A stretch of 64,000 nt of DNA from Variovorax sp. Root318D1 (GCF_001424835.1 NZ_LMCQ01000012.1:683005-747004), one strand, 5' to 3'; numbered from the stretch's first letter, positions 34,241 through 43,769 are shown. The notes: generated from the letters alone by a model not told the origin. Numbers and translations: made by a program.

Positions 34241-34801
34241 TCAATGCATGGCCGCGTTGAGAGTGCGGGCCGCCTCCAGGTGCGAGCGCAGCGTCGGCAG
34301 CGTCTTGCCTGCCCAGGCGCGCAACTCGGGATCGCGGGCCTCGCGGCTCGCGCGCTCGAAGAGCGCAATGTCCGCCTGGTGGTCTTCAATGCCCACGAGC
34401 CGGATGTACGTGCGATCGAATTCGTCCTCCGTGGCTGAAGCAAGGCGGTGCAGCTTGGCGTGCTTGCCGCGCGGCAGCACGCCGGGGAGCCTCATTCCCC
34501 TGTCGCGAACCAGCGCCATGAGTTCGTTGCGGGCCCGGGTGTGGTGGTCGACGAGCATCTGCGCATAGCTTCGCACCTGAGGGCTGGCCGCGCGGTACAT
34601 GGCCATGCGCGACGCCTGGATCTCGTACCGGCCGTTGCCCGCCGCCGCAGTGATGAACTGCGGGTCCAGAAGGCCGCCCGTTCGCGCGGCGGTCGTTGCA
34701 CCGGCCCGCGCAACGGGCGCCGGCGGGGCGGCGCACCCCGCGGCGAGCGCCACCATGCCTACGAGCGTGACGGCGCGCAGAAGCGGTTCGAGCGATTTCA
34801 T
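34241..34801 (-). CDS. DUF4142 family lipoprotein
   Basis: A 186-residue predicted lipoprotein with a signal peptide ending in the lipobox LAAGC23. The mature part (about 45-186) is a helical bundle with the DUF4142 features FITAAAGNGRYEIQASRMAM, VRSYAQMLVDHHTRARNEL and a second helical pair; the fold is ferritin-like, but the histidines seen are not an established metal site. AGGAGA lies just before the ATG. DUF4142 genes often sit with catalase and stress genes, as here, but their function is unknown. Confidence 0.87.
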   Translation of the reverse strand: MKSLEPLLRAVTLVGMVALAAGCAAPPAPVARAGATTAARTGGLLDPQFITAAAGNGRYEIQASRMAMYRAASPQVRSYAQMLVDHHTRARNELMALVRDRGMRLPGVLPRGKHAKLHRLASATEDEFDRTYIRLVGIEDHQADIALFERASREARDPELRAWAGKTLPTLRSHLEAARTLNAAMH

Positions 34802-34950
34802 GATTCTCCTTGCCGGTCCGCAAGCGGACCTTCGCCTCGGCGACACAGGAAAAATCTATGCCGGGCACGCCGCGTGCCCTGTCGGACGGTAGCTGCACCT
34901 GTGGCCTGATAACCACTCGTTGCCGCCGCCCTTCACCGCGCCAGCGCATC

Positions 34951-35169
34951 TCAAGGATTGCGGCGCTTCAAAAAGCCGGGTGCGTTCTCGCCCTTGCCGG
35001 GTTGCGCTTCGTCGTCGACCGTGCCTTCCGGGTGGGCGGACTCATCCAGTTCGACGGACTCATCCAGTTCGAGATCCTTCGCGCGCACCTCGGCCTCGAG
35101 TGGAAGTCCCGACGCCGGCTGGCGCGTCACCGGATCCGCTGGCGTGGCGGATGTAGGTTTGCGAGTCAT
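34951..35169 (-). CDS. Small acidic hypothetical protein
   Basis: A 72-residue hydrophilic protein, acidic in the middle and basic at both ends, with no recognised domain. A tandem 18-bp duplication at 35037-35072 encodes the repeat LDESVELDES. AGGAG upstream of the ATG at 35169 supports translation. Composition suggests an intrinsically disordered protein. It lies between the DUF4142 lipoprotein gene and the divergent manganese catalase gene. The gap 35170-35408 (239 bp) between them must hold the promoters of both; I see no clear motif in it. Confidence 0.5.
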   Translation of the reverse strand: MTRKPTSATPADPVTRQPASGLPLEAEVRAKDLELDESVELDESAHPEGTVDDEAQPGKGENAPGFLKRRNP

Positions 35170-35408
35170 GCTGGTGCTCCTATGTAGATCGCCAGGGGCC
35201 ATGGTCTGCTGCAGGGCTGCAGGGGCACATCGGACGGCAAGAGCACGCGGTGCAGGCGATGTCCTGCGCGGCCGGATGGAGACGGAATCAACCTACAGCA
35301 CCATGGGATGCATACCGAGTTCGGCGTGCAGCGCGGCCCGCACCATGGAAGCTGTTTTCTCGTTTCTCCCTTCATTCATCTCCACTTTTCTTGCCGAAGG
35401 AGCCACGC

Positions 35409-36326
35409 ATGTTCTCCCACAACAAGCGACTGCAGTACACCGTGCGCGTCAGCGAGACCAATCCCGGTCTCGCCAATCTCATGCTCGAGCAGTTCGGCGG
35501 CCCGCAGGGCGAGCTGGCCGCGGCCTGCCGCTATTTCACACAGGCCGTGGGCGAGGACGATCCGGGCCGCAAGGACATGCTGTTCGACATTGCTACCGAG
35601 GAACTGAGCCACCTGGAAGTCATCGGCACCATCGTGGCCATGCTCAACAAGGGCGCCAAGGGGCGCCTTGCCGAAGGCGTCGATGCGGAGGCGGAAGCCT
35701 TTCGCACCATCACCGGCGCGGGCAACGACAGCCACGTGACGCAGGTGCTCTATGGCGGCGGCCCGGCCCTCGTCAACTCGGCCGGCGTGCCCTGGACGGC
35801 CGCCTACATCGACACCATCGGCGAGCCCACGGCCGACCTGCGCTCCAACATCGCGGCCGAGGCGCGCGCCAAGATCATCTACGAGCGGCTGATCAACCTC
35901 ACGGACGATCCGGGCGTGAAAGAGGCGCTGGGCTTTCTCATGACGCGCGAGATCGCGCACCAGAAGTCGTTCGAGAAGGCGCTCTACGCCATCCAGCCGA
36001 ACTTCCCGCCGGGCAAGCTGCCCGGCATGCCCGAGTTCACGAAGGTCTACTTCGACCTGTCCAAGGACGGCGAGGTGCGCGGCCCGTGGAATCAGGGCGA
36101 AAAATGGGAATACGTCGACGACCCCGAGCAGCAAATGGCGGTGGATGGCGACACCGGCGAACCTTCGGTGCAACTCAGCGCCGAAGAACAGGCCGCTGTG
36201 GAGGCCATGGCTGTCAGGACAGCGTCCGACCCGGCCAGCAATCCGCCGACCGGCGCCGAACTGGGCATGTCCGACGATGCCATCCTCGACGAACTGGCCA
36301 CCCAGTTGGGCAAGCCCGCTGTGTAG
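35409..36326 (+). CDS. Manganese catalase
   Basis: A 305-residue di-manganese catalase that removes hydrogen peroxide without heme. Metal ligands are visible in the four-helix bundle: E35 (QGELAAAC), E64/E65 and H68 (TEELSHLEVIGT), a second glutamate in AKIIYERL, and the histidine of REIAHQKSFEKAL. The C-terminal roughly 70 residues are acidic and variable, as usual. AAGGAG precedes the ATG at 35409. It belongs to a local stress group with the Csp-like and DUF4142 genes. Confidence 0.95.
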   Translation: MFSHNKRLQYTVRVSETNPGLANLMLEQFGGPQGELAAACRYFTQAVGEDDPGRKDMLFDIATEELSHLEVIGTIVAMLNKGAKGRLAEGVDAEAEAFRTITGAGNDSHVTQVLYGGGPALVNSAGVPWTAAYIDTIGEPTADLRSNIAAEARAKIIYERLINLTDDPGVKEALGFLMTREIAHQKSFEKALYAIQPNFPPGKLPGMPEFTKVYFDLSKDGEVRGPWNQGEKWEYVDDPEQQMAVDGDTGEPSVQLSAEEQAAVEAMAVRTASDPASNPPTGAELGMSDDAILDELATQLGKPAV

Positions 36327-36344
36327 TCGCCCGAGCAAAGGCCA

Positions 36345-38195
36345 ATGAGCGTCGGGCCTGAGTGGCCACCCGCGCGGATGAGCCCGCAAACTCCACGGGG
36401 ATCTCCTGCTCATTCGCATGGAGCCGCCACGGCCCGACACGGGCGCAGCCGGTCCCATGCAACCGAATCCGATGTGGACCGGGTGCTTCGCGACGTGTTC
36501 GGCCATGAGCGGCTGCGACCCGGGCAACGCCGCGTGATCGACCGTGTGGTGGCGGGTGAATCGACGCTGGCCGTCATGCCCACGGGCGCCGGAAAATCGC
36601 TTTGCTACCAGGTGCCCGCGGTGCTGGCGCCTGGGCAGACCGTGGTGGTTTCGCCGTTGATCGCGCTCATGAAGGACCAGTGCGAAAAGCTCGAAGCCAA
36701 CGGCGTGCGCGCCGTGCAGCTGAACAGCCAGTGCTCCGCCGATGAGATCGAGGCCGCGGAGAAGGCCATTGCCGACGGCACCGCACGCGTGGTCTTCAGC
36801 ACGCCGGAGCGATTGGCCGATGCGGCCTTCCTGCAACTGCTGCAGCGGCGGTCCACGTCGCTGCTGGTGGTGGACGAGGCGCATTGCATCTCGCAGTGGG
36901 GGCACGACTTCCGGCCCGCGTTTCTCGAGATCGGTGCAGCGGTTCGCGCCTTGCGCAACCCGGTGGTGCTGGCGCTCACGGCCACTGCCAACGATGAGGT
37001 GGCCGAAGAGATCATGCAGAAGCTCGGCATTCCACGCACCGGCCTGATCGACACCGGCGCCTATCGGCCCAACCTGCATTACGCCGTCGAGCCCGCGATG
37101 CGCGAGGAGGACAAACTGCGACGTGCGCTTGCGCTGGTGAAGGGTCTGCAGGGAAGCGGCATCGTCTACACCGCGACCGTGAAAGCGGCCGAGGCGCTCT
37201 TTGCCAAGCTGGTCGGCACCGGCGAATCCGTCGGCCTGTACCACGGCAAGCTGCGCGCGGGTGAGCGGCACGAAGCACAAGACGCCTTCATGGCTGCAAG
37301 TCTTCGCATGATGGTCGCCACCAACGCATTCGGCATGGGCATCGACAAGCCCGACATCCGCTTCGTGCTGCATTACCAGATGCCGTCGAGCCTGGACGCC
37401 TATTACCAGGAGACGGGCCGTGCCGGCCGCGATGGCGAGCGCGCGGATTGCGTGCTGCTCTACCTGCGGCAAGACAAAGCCGTGCAGCAGTTCTTCCTGG
37501 CCGGCTGGCTGCCCGAGGCGGCCGAGCTGCGCGCCCTGCAGCAGGTCTTGTCGAGTGCGCCGCCTGATGCGCGGCCGGGCTGGTCGGCGGCGGAGCTCCA
37601 GCAGCGAGCGCACCTTCCGCGCGGCAAGCTCCGCGTGTTGCTGAGCCTGTTGCGGCAGGAGGGCCTGGTGGAGCGCGACGGCGATGGATTGCTGCGTTGG
37701 GGCAAGAACCCACCCCTCGAAGACGCCCAGCTCGACGCCTTGTTGAAAGACCATCGTGAAAAGCGCGAGCAGGATCGCGAGGCGCTGGAGCGCATGACCT
37801 TCTACGCGACCACCGGCATGTGCCGCTGGCAGGTGCTGCTGTCGGGTCTCGGCAGCGATGAGCTCGCGGCGCGCTGCGGTGCCTGCGACAACTGCGTGCG
37901 GCTTGCAAGGCATGAGCGCGAGCAGGCCGCGCAAGCGCAGGTTTCAGAGGCGGATGCGGCGCAGGCGCCACCGCCGCGCGTGGCGTTTGCACGTGGCGCT
38001 TCCGTCCGCGTTCCACGCTACGGCGTCGGCAGCGTGGTGGGCGCCGATGCGGTTTCGGTCACCATCGAATTCGCCGACGGAAGCCAGCGTTGTTTCCAGC
38101 CCGAATTCGTGCGCCCCGTGCCCGCCCGGCAGACCCGCCAGGCAAGAGCAGCGTCTCGTAACAGCGTGCGCGAGCCAGCGGTGAGAATCGATTGA
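36345..38195 (+). CDS. recQ: RecQ-family ATP-dependent DNA helicase
   Basis: A 616-residue superfamily 2 helicase. Walker A is MPTGAGKS, the DEAH box is VVDEAHCISQWGHDFRP, and motif VI is QETGRAGRDGE. A zinc-binding region (CGACDNC, about residue 520) and a C-terminal beta-rich extension (SVRVPRYGVGSVVGADAVSVTIEFADGSQR) follow; I see no HRDC domain, so it is of the short RecQ type. Residues 1-40 are low complexity, and M12 at 36378 is an alternative start. Its stop overlaps the start of the MltB-type gene (TGATG). Confidence 0.9.
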   Translation: MSVGPEWPPARMSPQTPRGSPAHSHGAATARHGRSRSHATESDVDRVLRDVFGHERLRPGQRRVIDRVVAGESTLAVMPTGAGKSLCYQVPAVLAPGQTVVVSPLIALMKDQCEKLEANGVRAVQLNSQCSADEIEAAEKAIADGTARVVFSTPERLADAAFLQLLQRRSTSLLVVDEAHCISQWGHDFRPAFLEIGAAVRALRNPVVLALTATANDEVAEEIMQKLGIPRTGLIDTGAYRPNLHYAVEPAMREEDKLRRALALVKGLQGSGIVYTATVKAAEALFAKLVGTGESVGLYHGKLRAGERHEAQDAFMAASLRMMVATNAFGMGIDKPDIRFVLHYQMPSSLDAYYQETGRAGRDGERADCVLLYLRQDKAVQQFFLAGWLPEAAELRALQQVLSSAPPDARPGWSAAELQQRAHLPRGKLRVLLSLLRQEGLVERDGDGLLRWGKNPPLEDAQLDALLKDHREKREQDREALERMTFYATTGMCRWQVLLSGLGSDELAARCGACDNCVRLARHEREQAAQAQVSEADAAQAPPPRVAFARGASVRVPRYGVGSVVGADAVSVTIEFADGSQRCFQPEFVRPVPARQTRQARAASRNSVREPAVRID

Positions 38196-39520
38196 TGCAT
38201 TCATCCAGCATCACCTTCTCGCGGCGTGGCCTGTTCGCGCTCCTCGCCGTGTCGGCGGCCATGGCCGCGCTACTGGCGGGCTGCGCGTCCGCTCCATCGA
38301 CACTGGCCACTCCAGGCACCAAGCCGAAGGAATCGACAACAGCGGTACGGCCCGCGCCGACCGTGCCAAAACAGGCCGCCCCGGACGACGCGGCGATCGA
38401 GCCGCGGTTCGCCAAGTGGGTTGCAGATTTCCGCATCACCGCGCGCGCGCAAGGCATCAGCGAGGCCACGCTGCGAAGCGCGTTCGACCAGGTCCAGTAC
38501 CTGCCGCGCGTCATCGAACTCGATCGCGCGCAGCCCGAGTTCACGCGCACCACCTGGGACTATCTCGACAACGCAGTCACGCCCCAGCGCGTAACCACCG
38601 GACAGGACAAGTTGCAGCAGGTGCGAGCCGAAGCCGATGCGGCCGCGGCGCGCTACGGCGTTCCGCCCGCCGTGGTGGTCGCCATCTGGGGCATGGAAAG
38701 CAACTACGGCGGCAACTACGGCAACACCCCCGTCGTCGACGCGCTGGCAACGCTCGGCTTCGAAGGGCGGCGCGAAGACTGGGCTCGCCACGAGCTGCTT
38801 GCAGCGCTGAAGATTCTCGACAGCGGCGACATCGCGCGCGAACGCATGATCGGCTCCTGGGCCGGCGCCATGGGCCAGACGCAGTTCCTGCCGTCGAACT
38901 TCCTGGCCTATGCGGTCGATGCCGATGGCGATGGGCGGCGCGACATCTGGGGCAGCATGCCCGACGTCGTCGCGTCGACCGCGAACTTTCTCGTTCGTTC
39001 GGGCTGGCAGGCGGGCGCGCCCTGGGGCGTCGAGGTGCAGTTGCCGGCGGGCTTCGACTACGGGCGTGCCGACATGGCCGTGCGCCAGCCCAGCGCGCAA
39101 TGGGCGGCCGAGGGGCTGCGCGCCATCGACGGCCAGCCGCTGCCCGAACTGGCCGACGCCAGCGTGCTGCTGCCCGCGGGCGCACGCGGTCCGGCCTTCC
39201 TGGTCGGGCCCAACTTTCGTGCCGTCCTGCGCTACAACAACTCGACCAACTACGCGCTCGCCGTGAGCCTGCTTGCGCAGCGCCTGGGCGGTGGGCCGGG
39301 CGTGCAGGCGCCGTGGCCAAGAGACACGGCAGCGCTTTCGCGCAGCCAGGTGGTCGAGCTGCAGACCGCGCTCAGTCAACGCGGCTTTGCGACCGGCGCG
39401 GCCGATGGCGTGATGGGTCCCGCCACCCGCGAGGGGCTGCGCCGCTACCAGCGCAGCGTCGGCTTGCCCGCGGACGGGTATCCGAGCGCGGAGCTGCTGC
39501 TGCGGCTGCAACAGCCGTAG
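38195..39520 (+). CDS. MltB-like lytic murein transglycosylase with peptidoglycan-binding domain
   Basis: A 441-residue predicted lipoprotein. The lipobox is LLAGC30; the SLT_2 domain (about 70-370) has the catalytic glutamate E168 in VAIWGMESNYG and the GSWAGAMGQTQFLPS stretch of the MltB family; a PG_binding_1 domain closes the protein (about 378-440, SQVVELQTALSQRGFATGAADG ... TREGLRRYQ). It acts on peptidoglycan in the periplasm. The ATG at 38195 overlaps the recQ stop; a TTG three bases earlier is less likely. Confidence 0.92.
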   Translation: MHSSSITFSRRGLFALLAVSAAMAALLAGCASAPSTLATPGTKPKESTTAVRPAPTVPKQAAPDDAAIEPRFAKWVADFRITARAQGISEATLRSAFDQVQYLPRVIELDRAQPEFTRTTWDYLDNAVTPQRVTTGQDKLQQVRAEADAAAARYGVPPAVVVAIWGMESNYGGNYGNTPVVDALATLGFEGRREDWARHELLAALKILDSGDIARERMIGSWAGAMGQTQFLPSNFLAYAVDADGDGRRDIWGSMPDVVASTANFLVRSGWQAGAPWGVEVQLPAGFDYGRADMAVRQPSAQWAAEGLRAIDGQPLPELADASVLLPAGARGPAFLVGPNFRAVLRYNNSTNYALAVSLLAQRLGGGPGVQAPWPRDTAALSRSQVVELQTALSQRGFATGAADGVMGPATREGLRRYQRSVGLPADGYPSAELLLRLQQP

Positions 39521-39628
39521 CGCTCGCCAGCTAAACTGGGACCGGGTGCGGAGCCGCTTGTTTTTTCAAGTGGTCTCGCAGGTTCATGCGATGGTCGGGC
39601 CGCCTCGCGGACCTGCTACGCCCATCTC

Positions 39629-40888
39629 ATGCAAGAACCCGTCATCCAGTACATCGCCGCAGCCATCTTTGCGGTGGCCCTTGTCCACACCTTTGCCGCC
39701 AAGCAGTTCGAGCGGCTGTCGCATCGCTTTCCCCGCCACGCCGGCCTGTTCCACCTGCTGGGCGAGGTCGAGGTCGTCTTCGGGTTCTGGGCCATCGTGC
39801 TCGTGCTTGCCATGGGCCTGGTGGTCGGGGGCGAAGACGCGCTCGGCTATGCGGAGTCGCGCAACTACACCGAACCGCTGTTCGTTTTCGTCGTGATGGT
39901 GGTGGCGGCCTCGCGGCCCGTGCTGCGCACGGTCATGTCGGGGGTGGCTATCGTCGCCCGGGTACTGCCGCTGCCGACGCCGGTTGCCGCGGCATGGCTT
40001 GGGCTCGCAGTGGTTCCGCTGCTGGGATCGTTGGTCACCGAGCCGGCCGCCATGACGATTGCGGCGCTGATGCTCGCACCCCAGATTTTCAAGCCGCAGC
40101 TGCCCGAGCCAGTCAAGTACCTGGCACTCGGCGTGCTGTTCGTGAACGTGTCGATCGGCGGCACCCTCACGTCCTATGCCGCGCCACCGGTGCTGATGGT
40201 GGCTTCGACCTGGCAGTGGGACAGCGCCTTCATGTTGGCCACATTCGGCTGGAAGGCCGCCGTGGCCGTCATCATCAATGCCACCGTGGCGACCTTCGTA
40301 TTGCGCAAGCATCTGATCGCCGCGCCGGCCGTGGATGCAACGCCGGCTGAAGACCCCGTACCCGCGACCGTCGCACTGACGCACCTGGTATTGCTTGCGG
40401 GCATCGTGCTGTTCGCGCATCATCCGGTGGCCTTCCTCGGCCTGTTCCTGATGTTCCTCGGCTTCGCCCAAGCTTATGAGCGCCACCAGAGCCCGTTGAT
40501 CATCAAGGAGGCGCTGCTCGTCGGCTTCTTTCTTGCCGGGCTGGTGGTGCTCGGCGGCATGCAGCGCTGGTGGCTCGAGCCAGTGGTCTCCAGCTTGGAG
40601 CCGCTGGCCCTGTTTTTTGGTGCGCTGGGCCTCACGGCCATCACCGACAACGCGGCGCTCACCTACCTTGGCTCGCTGATCGCGACCATCTCGGAAGAGT
40701 CGAAATACATGCTCGTGGCCGGCGCGGTCGCGGGGGGCGGACTGACCGTGATTGCCAACGCACCCAATCCCGCAGGCGTTGCGCTTCTGAAGCGCGGCTT
40801 CTCCGACGAGACCATCGGCGCCGGCGGACTGCTGTTGGGCGCGCTCGGGCCCACGGCCGTTGCGGCGGCGGCATTCATGCTTTTGTAG
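39629..40888 (+). CDS. Putative Na+/H+ antiporter family membrane protein (PF07399-like)
   Basis: A 419-residue polytopic inner-membrane protein with about 11 hydrophobic segments. It resembles the putative Na+/H+ antiporter family PF07399 rather than NhaA/NhaP: FHLLGEVEVVFGFWA near the N terminus, SLVTEPAAMTIAA, GGTLTSYAAPPVL and ALGLTAITDNAALTYLGSLI with conserved Thr/Glu/Asp residues inside membrane segments. Ion specificity is unproven. It is 109 bp after the MltB-like gene and 45 bp before the lipoprotein hydrolase. Confidence 0.82.
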   Translation: MQEPVIQYIAAAIFAVALVHTFAAKQFERLSHRFPRHAGLFHLLGEVEVVFGFWAIVLVLAMGLVVGGEDALGYAESRNYTEPLFVFVVMVVAASRPVLRTVMSGVAIVARVLPLPTPVAAAWLGLAVVPLLGSLVTEPAAMTIAALMLAPQIFKPQLPEPVKYLALGVLFVNVSIGGTLTSYAAPPVLMVASTWQWDSAFMLATFGWKAAVAVIINATVATFVLRKHLIAAPAVDATPAEDPVPATVALTHLVLLAGIVLFAHHPVAFLGLFLMFLGFAQAYERHQSPLIIKEALLVGFFLAGLVVLGGMQRWWLEPVVSSLEPLALFFGALGLTAITDNAALTYLGSLIATISEESKYMLVAGAVAGGGLTVIANAPNPAGVALLKRGFSDETIGAGGLLLGALGPTAVAAAAFMLL

Positions 40889-40932
40889 AGGCAGCCACGC
40901 GCTGGGCGCGGAAGGAAGGAGACGACAGGAAC

Positions 40933-42606
40933 ATGCGCACGTTCTCTCGCACCGGAATTGCCGCAGCCGCGGTGCTCGCGTCTTTGGCCGTCGGCGGCTG
41001 CGCTTCGCATGGAGATGCGGTTCCTGTTTCCGTCAGTGCAAGGCCGGAGCCGCCGGCCACCGATTGCCGCGCGTGGGTCGGCGCCGACCGCAACCACGAA
41101 CTGCCCGGCTACCGTTTGCTGCAAACCAATGGCCGGACCGTGTGCGTGCCGCTTGGCGTCAACGCCTATCGTCCGCCCGCAGGGTATGCCGCAGGCGACT
41201 ACTACGTCGAAGAGTTCACCGATGCGCGCCTGAAGGAGCGCTGGCGCGCATGCAAGGCCGACGCCGCCTGCTTCGCGCGCATCGATGCGCAGATGCAGCG
41301 CTGGCTGCCGCCGAACAAGGCGCGTTCGACGCGATCGACCGGCACGGTCGATCCTTCGGGGAGGATCGATCCAGAGGGTCCCGTGGATCTGCGGCAGATC
41401 CGTCGTCCCGCCTTCTTCGCGAGGGCGCCTTACTCAGAAGGCATTGCGCGCGCCGATGCCAGCACCTTCGTCGTCGAGTTCACCGTGCCGCGCGACACCT
41501 TCGAGCGCATCGACCTGAAGATGACCGACCCGGTCAAGCTGCGCGGCTGGTACATCGAAGGCCGCGGCGTCGACGACGGCAAGGGCGGCAAGACGCGCGC
41601 GCTGGTGGTGATGGCGCCGGGCGGCGGCGGGCAGCTCACCGCGATCCAGCACCCCGACGAGAAGGCCTACCGCATCGACCCGGCAACCGGCAAGACGGTC
41701 GACTTCCGGTTTCCGAACGCCACGACGGAAACGATGGGCCAGCGCTGGTGGCGCGCGAACCTCGATGCGCTGAACCATGCGGGCTTCGACGTGCTGGCCT
41801 ACGATCGGCGAGGCGAGGGCATCTCGGGTGGCTTCAGCGACACGAATACGCTGGAGCAGGGCGAGGACGTCTTTCGCGTGCTGGCGCAGTTCGACAGCGG
41901 CAACGGACTGCGGGTTCTCACGCCCGACGGCCGCGTGCTCGAAGGCAGGGACGCCGCCGGCAAGCTGCTCGGCGGCATGGGCTCGACGCGCATTCCGATC
42001 CTGCTCGGCGGCTATTCGCGCGGCTCGATGTCCACCGCATGGGCCATGGCCAAGAATTTCTCGGGCTCGTGCAGCTACGACATGCCGGTGCCCGAGTGCG
42101 TGCCGCCCAAAGGACTCTCGAACATCAAGGGCGCCATCCTGCTGTCTTCGTTTGCCAGCGGCGCGGGCTACGTGCCATCGTCGCCCGACCTGGCTGACCG
42201 CAACCTGTTTCTCGGCGGCATGGCGGCGGACCATCACATCGTGTTCTATCCGAACTCGGCACCCCTCGCGGGCATGCACACGTGGCCGGCCGCATTCTTC
42301 GGCAAGGGCCTGTGGGACCGCGCGGAAACGCTGCAAGGCACTGTCGCCGCCTACGACCGCATCCGCGGTGCGCGCGAGATCGTGGTGGCCCGCGGTCCGC
42401 ATTCGATCGAGACCTGGCCCGAGACCGACCGGCAGTACCTTCGCGAGCGGATGGTTGCCTTCGCCAAGGTGGCGATTGCGGGCGGTATCAGCGTGCCGGG
42501 CGCTAAGCCATGGTCCAACCTCAAGGAGCTGGTCGCGACCACGCCCGACTCGTGGGAGCCTTCATCGAAACCCCGAGGCGACCCAGCGGCAAATAGCCGG
42601 CCTTGA
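40933..42606 (+). CDS. Alpha/beta-hydrolase lipoprotein
   Basis: A 557-residue predicted lipoprotein (lipobox AVGGC23) with an alpha/beta hydrolase fold from about residue 170. The nucleophile is likely the serine of GGYSRGSM (about residue 360), close to the GxSxG elbow; YDRRGEGISGG matches the oxyanion strand region, and a late GPHSIETWPE may carry the catalytic histidine. It is longer than usual, with insertions that may form a cap. Substrate unknown. AGGA precedes the ATG at 40933. Confidence 0.72.
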   Translation: MRTFSRTGIAAAAVLASLAVGGCASHGDAVPVSVSARPEPPATDCRAWVGADRNHELPGYRLLQTNGRTVCVPLGVNAYRPPAGYAAGDYYVEEFTDARLKERWRACKADAACFARIDAQMQRWLPPNKARSTRSTGTVDPSGRIDPEGPVDLRQIRRPAFFARAPYSEGIARADASTFVVEFTVPRDTFERIDLKMTDPVKLRGWYIEGRGVDDGKGGKTRALVVMAPGGGGQLTAIQHPDEKAYRIDPATGKTVDFRFPNATTETMGQRWWRANLDALNHAGFDVLAYDRRGEGISGGFSDTNTLEQGEDVFRVLAQFDSGNGLRVLTPDGRVLEGRDAAGKLLGGMGSTRIPILLGGYSRGSMSTAWAMAKNFSGSCSYDMPVPECVPPKGLSNIKGAILLSSFASGAGYVPSSPDLADRNLFLGGMAADHHIVFYPNSAPLAGMHTWPAAFFGKGLWDRAETLQGTVAAYDRIRGAREIVVARGPHSIETWPETDRQYLRERMVAFAKVAIAGGISVPGAKPWSNLKELVATTPDSWEPSSKPRGDPAANSRP

Positions 42607-42614
42607 CTTTGCAT

Positions 42615-42646
42615 CCATGATGTTGGACATTTATCCGACATCATGG
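42615..42646. promoter_or_regulatory. Inverted repeat over the XRE-cupin start codon
   Basis: CCATGATGTTGGA at 42615-42627 pairs with TCCGACATCATGG at 42634-42646, 13-bp arms with a single mismatch and a 6-base spacer. The right arm contains the ATG of the XRE-cupin gene (42643). A TTGACT at 42603-42608 is a plausible -35 box, which would place transcription start close to the ATG and suggests a leaderless or very short-leader message repressed by its own product. Confidence 0.55.
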
Positions 42647-43230
42647 AAACAACCACACAGAGCCTGAACGAACGCATCGCGCAGCGAGTGCGAGACCTGC
42701 GCGCCGACCGCGGCCTTTCTCTCGACGCGCTGGCCGGGCATTGCGGGGTCAGCCGCTCGATGATCTCGCTTATCGAGCGGGGCGAAAGCAGCCCGACGGC
42801 GGTGCTGCTCGAAAAATTGGCGACGGGCCTCGGTGTCCCGCTGGCCTCGTTGTTCGAGGCACCTCGGCCCGAAGCCGGCCCTGTATCCCGCCTGGCCGAC
42901 CAGCCGCAATGGCGCGATCCGCATTCGGGCTATGTGCGTCGGAACGTGTCGCCCGGCGGCACCGCATCGCCGATTCACATCGTCGAAGTGCTGTTTCCAC
43001 CCAAGGCGCGCGTGGCCTACGAAACCGGCGCGCGGGAACCCCAGGTTCACCAGCAGGTATGGGTGCTCGAAGGAAGCATCGAAGTCACCGTCGGCGAAGA
43101 CCACCATCGGCTCGGCGCGGGCGACTGCCTGGCACTGGTGCTCGACCGCCCCATGAGCTACTACAACCCCACCCGGCAGGCCGCACGCTATGCCGTCGTG
43201 ATTGCAACCGCGCCCTCTTCGTGGAGATGA
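42643..43230 (+). CDS. XRE-family regulator with C-terminal cupin domain
   Basis: A 195-residue regulator: an N-terminal HTH_3 domain (about 10-68, VRDLRADRGLSLDALAGHCGVSRSMISLIERGESSP) and a C-terminal cupin sensor (about 105-190, HQQVWVLEGSIEVTVGEDHHRLGAGDCL). Such proteins sense small metabolites through the cupin. Its stop overlaps the GNAT start (ATGA), a coupling that occurs in many proteobacteria. The start codon lies inside an inverted repeat that is probably its operator. Confidence 0.92.
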   Translation: METTTQSLNERIAQRVRDLRADRGLSLDALAGHCGVSRSMISLIERGESSPTAVLLEKLATGLGVPLASLFEAPRPEAGPVSRLADQPQWRDPHSGYVRRNVSPGGTASPIHIVEVLFPPKARVAYETGAREPQVHQQVWVLEGSIEVTVGEDHHRLGAGDCLALVLDRPMSYYNPTRQAARYAVVIATAPSSWR

Positions 43231-43769
43231 CATTGACGACCGACGCCGAAACCCTTGCGCCACGCATTCGCGTTCTTTCCAGCGTCGACGACGCGCATGC
43301 CCGCCAGCTGGCCGACGTGCTCGTCGATTGCGTGGAGGGCGGCGCTTCGGTCAGCTTCATGCTGCCGCTGACCCGCGAGCGCGCTTGGGCGTTCTGGCGC
43401 CGCGTGGGAGGGGGCGTGGCGCGCGGCGACCGTCTGCTGCTGGTGGCCGAAGACTCGCAGGGCATCGTCGGAACCGTGCAGCTCCTGCTCGAAATGCCGG
43501 AGAACCAGCCGCATCGCGCCGAAGTGGCAAAGATGCTCGTGCACCGCCGCGCCAGGCGCCAGGGTCTCGGTGCGATGCTCATGCAAGCCGCCGAGCAGCT
43601 CGGCCGCGAACGCGGAAAGACCTTGCTCGTGCTCGACACGTCCAGTGCCGAGGCCGAGCGGCTGTATGCCCGTCTGGGCTGGACGCGCGTTGGCGTGATC
43701 CCGGACTTTGCATTGCTGCCGGACGGCGGGCCGTGCGACACCACCTACTTTTATCGCGCGCTGGTCTAG
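43227..43769 (+). CDS. GNAT-family N-acetyltransferase
   Basis: A 180-residue acetyltransferase with the GNAT core: VGTVQLLLEMPENQPHRAEVAKMLVHRRARRQGLGAMLMQAAEQLG contains motif A with the acetyl-CoA loop R-R-x-G-L-G, followed by LYARLGWTRVGVIPDFAL (motif B). The acceptor is unknown. It is translationally coupled to the XRE-cupin gene, which probably controls it. Related pairs have been linked to toxin-like amino-acid analogues or amines, but the sequence here does not say. Confidence 0.88.
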   Translation: MTLTTDAETLAPRIRVLSSVDDAHARQLADVLVDCVEGGASVSFMLPLTRERAWAFWRRVGGGVARGDRLLLVAEDSQGIVGTVQLLLEMPENQPHRAEVAKMLVHRRARRQGLGAMLMQAAEQLGRERGKTLLVLDTSSAEAERLYARLGWTRVGVIPDFALLPDGGPCDTTYFYRALV

